Part shown: positions 62,801 through 64,000 of the stretch, in pieces | Layout: each line of letters begins with the position of its first letter | How positions within the stretch are numbered: position 1 is the first letter of the stretch | Notes under the pieces: generated by a model | Databases searched by the model: none | Told to the model about the DNA's origin: nothing | What the model saw: only the letters and a program-made list of their open reading frames with translations | Translations under genes and position numbers: made by a program | NCBI GenBank assembly: GCA_048498995.1 | Contig: JBEHWX010000019.1 | Coordinates: 17,093 to 81,092, forward strand | DNA from: JBEHWX01 sp048498995 | GTDB lineage: Bacteria > Bacteroidota > Ignavibacteria > OLB7 | Length of the DNA stretch: 64,000 bases | Direction of reading: 5' to 3'

Positions 62801-63684
62801 TAGGCTCCCGGAATCGTTCCGGGGGGATCTTCATGCCCGTCCGGCTGCCGCTGCACCAGAGGCGCGCCCCGCGTTCCCGGCTGCGTTCCCCGCTGTGGGC
62901 CCTGCTGCAGGCCCTGCTGCAGGCCCTGCTGCGCCACGTGCGTCAGCTCGTGCGCCAGAAGGCGATCCCCCTCGATGGTGCCGGGACGATATTCGCCGGA
63001 GGCGAAGACGATGCTCTCTCCGACGGTGTAGGCGCGCGCGCCGATCTCGTTGGCCGAATCGGAGGCGGCCCCGTCGGTATGGATCCTCACGCCGTCGAAG
63101 GGAAGGCCGATCCGCTCCTCCATCCGTTCACGTACCTCTGCGGCCATCGGCGCTCCCGGGGAGGCAATGGTCCGCTCGACCGACGGAGGAGCTTCGCCGA
63201 TGCCGGAGGCGGAGGATGTCGACGTGAGCGAGGCGAAGGTGAACGAGGCGCGCGAGGCCGGGGTGGGTGAGGCCGGGGCGGGTGAGGCCGGGGCGGGTGA
63301 GGCCGAGAGACCGAGCGGCGCGGCCGCCACCGGGCGCTCCCCATCGCGGGCCGGGGAATCGTCGGATCCCCCTCCGGCGGTGATGCCGCGCACCACTTCG
63401 TCGGCGATGCGATCGGCCTCCTCCTCGAGCCGATCGCCGGGTCGGGAGATTCGCAGCTTCGGTCGCACCGGCTGGCGCGACGCGGTCTGCATGGCCACGC
63501 GGCCGAGGTCGAAGGAGCACGGAATGTCCGCGTCCCCGTGGCTCGTGGCGGGCTCGTAATCGACCGCATGCGGGTCCCGAGCGCCATCGGCCGTGCGGCT
63601 TCGGCCGTCACCGAAGGCCATGCGCCGCGACCGCCGGATATCCGACGGCCGCTCCTTGCCATCTCTGTGAAGTTCCTGTTGCAT
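59851..63684 (-). CDS. Large DUF4157 (eCIS-core-type) protein with a nucleotidyltransferase-like C-terminus
   Basis: The 1277-residue protein lacks a signal peptide. Residues ~80-97 carry the N-terminal family motif SRPGDRLEEEADRIADEV. Residues ~165-253 form the DUF4157 metallopeptidase-like core (SIVFASGEYRPGTIEGDRLL, AHELTHVAQQ, a zinc HExxH-like site at ~245-249). A Gln/Gly-rich linker and a long beta-rich middle follow (~270-850), then hydrophobic helices (~860-1050: ILGYIAAAIGLAALGLSLAV). The C-terminal ~116 residues start GGSRMRGNARV and contain SDFDIGF (Asp1180, Asp1182), the hG(G/S)...DxD pattern of nucleotidyltransferases. The ATG at 63684 is chosen over a GTG at 63705. Contractile-injection or toxin cargo is inferred. 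Confidence 0.82.
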   Translation of the reverse strand: MQQELHRDGKERPSDIRRSRRMAFGDGRSRTADGARDPHAVDYEPATSHGDADIPCSFDLGRVAMQTASRQPVRPKLRISRPGDRLEEEADRIADEVVRGITAGGGSDDSPARDGERPVAAAPLGLSASPAPASPAPASPTPASRASFTFASLTSTSSASGIGEAPPSVERTIASPGAPMAAEVRERMEERIGLPFDGVRIHTDGAASDSANEIGARAYTVGESIVFASGEYRPGTIEGDRLLAHELTHVAQQGLQQGLQQGPQRGTQPGTRGAPLVQRQPDGHEDPPGTIPGAYVVDGGLEMTIDSDGDYKPDLVLLFKELPDGNGKQGKTKRIQLEIKHKESGVKTQVDVSWPWVAVNDELLPNVVSMTDGRGPTVIALTTNSKAPHILSIDPPTIAEGTQTFTGTANKVPFQLMVATTGAPVEKKPNVTADDMLVQGGSVSSRDLTLGPYNDRFRISIQAYNDSLARIAFTGLNGNEPRGFYGADIPFTASVYRPDPNAKLRSRGKLIPKPSGDTGLAFDIDGDDKVDIRIYDVVSANRYSSSGPEGDRSHTVRLVHERDGAVVKEYVFGFRKNEFGVIDGGFQNPNELDAYAYSESRAAGTLSEQRKEGGYEDQLLSLEIRLVQLRRTAMDRKVISREMFDAWVALANQVTPLRPAMTSGKPIDEATKGKIRGAASTFYEALRKETSSGTSGWGAPLFGGIVYSSSNEYTGASSSNFGTTDPGADLQAAIDTPDWKLFLTRYDALVKGLDAWIAHMLESGSYQRDMDDEIKAVDKAREPLEEIREKNPKRIFAAYYPDPKFEKEKGYVAEVPLQLYYWREGDTWYLKDLTNSEDTYKFSAKANDAETGVPYALLHDMGQHNRFPIGIIHFEIPGPGGYAGTVRTESTITFSQILGYIAAAIGLAALGLSLAVTGGATSLAIPAYVTFVMSLAAGTTAAVAHMVDEASHDNLSATEAILDISTIVASFAGAAALRSGRVIVAGVRASQSGIGLTEEMASSVGTALRYYKIARYVENGANVVGLVTYTAEVADQIEAIRNTYGDSGEQARAISLLLAQLAITGSLVAYSFHGEIPTISESQSLVVENMGTHYGTFVGDNVAMAHPTTEGAPVTNYTKTSFTLTRQQQVSYLAANVTGMTEEQATFLLKLFEQEGATMVIGGSRMRGNARVGENGVLSDFDIGFKGITQNRFTKKIAKPFNEKFPPPEGGSTPITDTFIFPGSKSKVKGIGDIVSPEEFFLRSGVRVGNDQKAGQRFEASGYILMQPDGVTEIGRP

Positions 63685-64000
63685 GGTGATGTCCCAGCAC
63701 GCCACCGCGCGGCGCCGGCGTGCAGCCCGTTACCCGTTACGAGAGCGGGAAGAATGATACGTGTCGTGGTGTTTTCCGCCCGATTTCGGGCGGCGATCGA
63801 CTCCCGGAGGAGAAATGACCGGCCCCCAATATAGAGGGGGCGGAACCGCGCGTCAAGAAGTTTTCCCCCGCGGGCGCGAGGCGCTCCTCGCAAGCGAAGC
63901 AGGTGACGACGAGCCCAAAAGCTCCGCCTCTCCACCCGCGCCGGGCGATCACGCGCTCCCTCCAGAAATTCGTCGGCCTACATCCCGCTCTCCCAGCGGG
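63685..64000. other. Upstream region of the DUF4157 gene, no gene assigned
   Basis: 316 bases to the window edge. It holds an 8-bp hairpin (63776-63783 with 63786-63793, CCGCCCGA...TCGGGCGG). Its minus strand has a short open frame (63737-63952) that I cannot support. The DUF4157 promoter is expected here. Confidence 0.4.

Noticed and set aside
59851..63684. Complete extracellular contractile injection system in this window
   Set aside because: Only cargo-like DUF4157 sequence is seen. No tube, sheath, baseplate or AAA ATPase genes are present within the window, so the system can only be suspected outside it.
1..64000. tRNA or rRNA genes, prophage or insertion sequences
   Set aside because: I looked in all intergenic gaps for tRNA T-loop motifs (GGTTCGAA-like), rRNA-like sequence, transposases and integrases, and found none.

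Overview
The window is GC-rich, double-stranded bacterial chromosome with closely packed genes on both strands. I see no tRNA or rRNA gene, CRISPR array, insertion sequence or prophage. Four secreted proteins (24769-26289, 30479-35389, 51697-53562, 56309-57649) end in a domain of the type IX secretion (T9SS) sorting type. There is also a lipoprotein combining PD40-type repeats with an OmpA domain, similar to PorE. Several transcription starts carry a TAnnTTG box, resembling the Bacteroidota -7 element. Together with a hemX-hemA-hemC-hemD-hemE cluster, this suggests the Bacteroidota/Chlorobiota superphylum, possibly a high-GC Kapabacteria- or Ignavibacteria-like lineage. That placement is inference from gene content.

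Layout. 1-10.4 kb: end of an unknown gene, then a minus-strand housekeeping block. It holds a CcsA/HemX-like membrane protein, hemA, hemC, hemD and hemE (glutamyl-tRNA to coproporphyrinogen III), a TerC-family exporter, rodA and a membrane-anchored protein. A 46-residue two-helix membrane protein lies on the plus strand between hemD and hemC. About 850 bp between hemX and rodA hold four direct and three inverted copies of a repeat family. 11-24 kb: mainly plus-strand envelope genes. These are a beta-barrel translationally coupled to the PD40/OmpA lipoprotein, a lyase-like lipoprotein, a DUF4097 protein, a Nudix hydrolase, a diverged patatin coupled to a DUF885 peptidase, MarC and a tyrosinase lipoprotein. 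24-44 kb: T9SS cargo (including a 1636-residue PhoX-like protein), ankyrin and leucine-rich repeat proteins, a paralogous pair of unknown secreted proteins, a TPR-like protein, and a three-gene minus-strand operon of two outer-membrane-type proteins around a beta-lactamase-fold lipoprotein. 44-53.6 kb: YebC, DUF2238, a CPBP protease, a thioesterase, a 19-cysteine copper-storage protein, a TPR-LuxR regulator and T9SS cargo. 53.7-64 kb: a GH5 glycosidase with three N-terminal cysteine ribbons and no signal peptide, a further T9SS protein, an RDD protein, and a two-gene unit made of a 1277-residue DUF4157 protein with a nucleotidyltransferase-like C-terminus followed by a small acidic protein.

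The most promising under-described system is that last pair, a putative contractile-injection or polymorphic-toxin cargo with a candidate immunity partner. Also notable are the inverted repeat family around 7.4-8.2 kb, short tandem duplications that repeatedly begin at stop codons, and a structured 0.5-kb gap ending in a minus-strand terminator (28780-29324).
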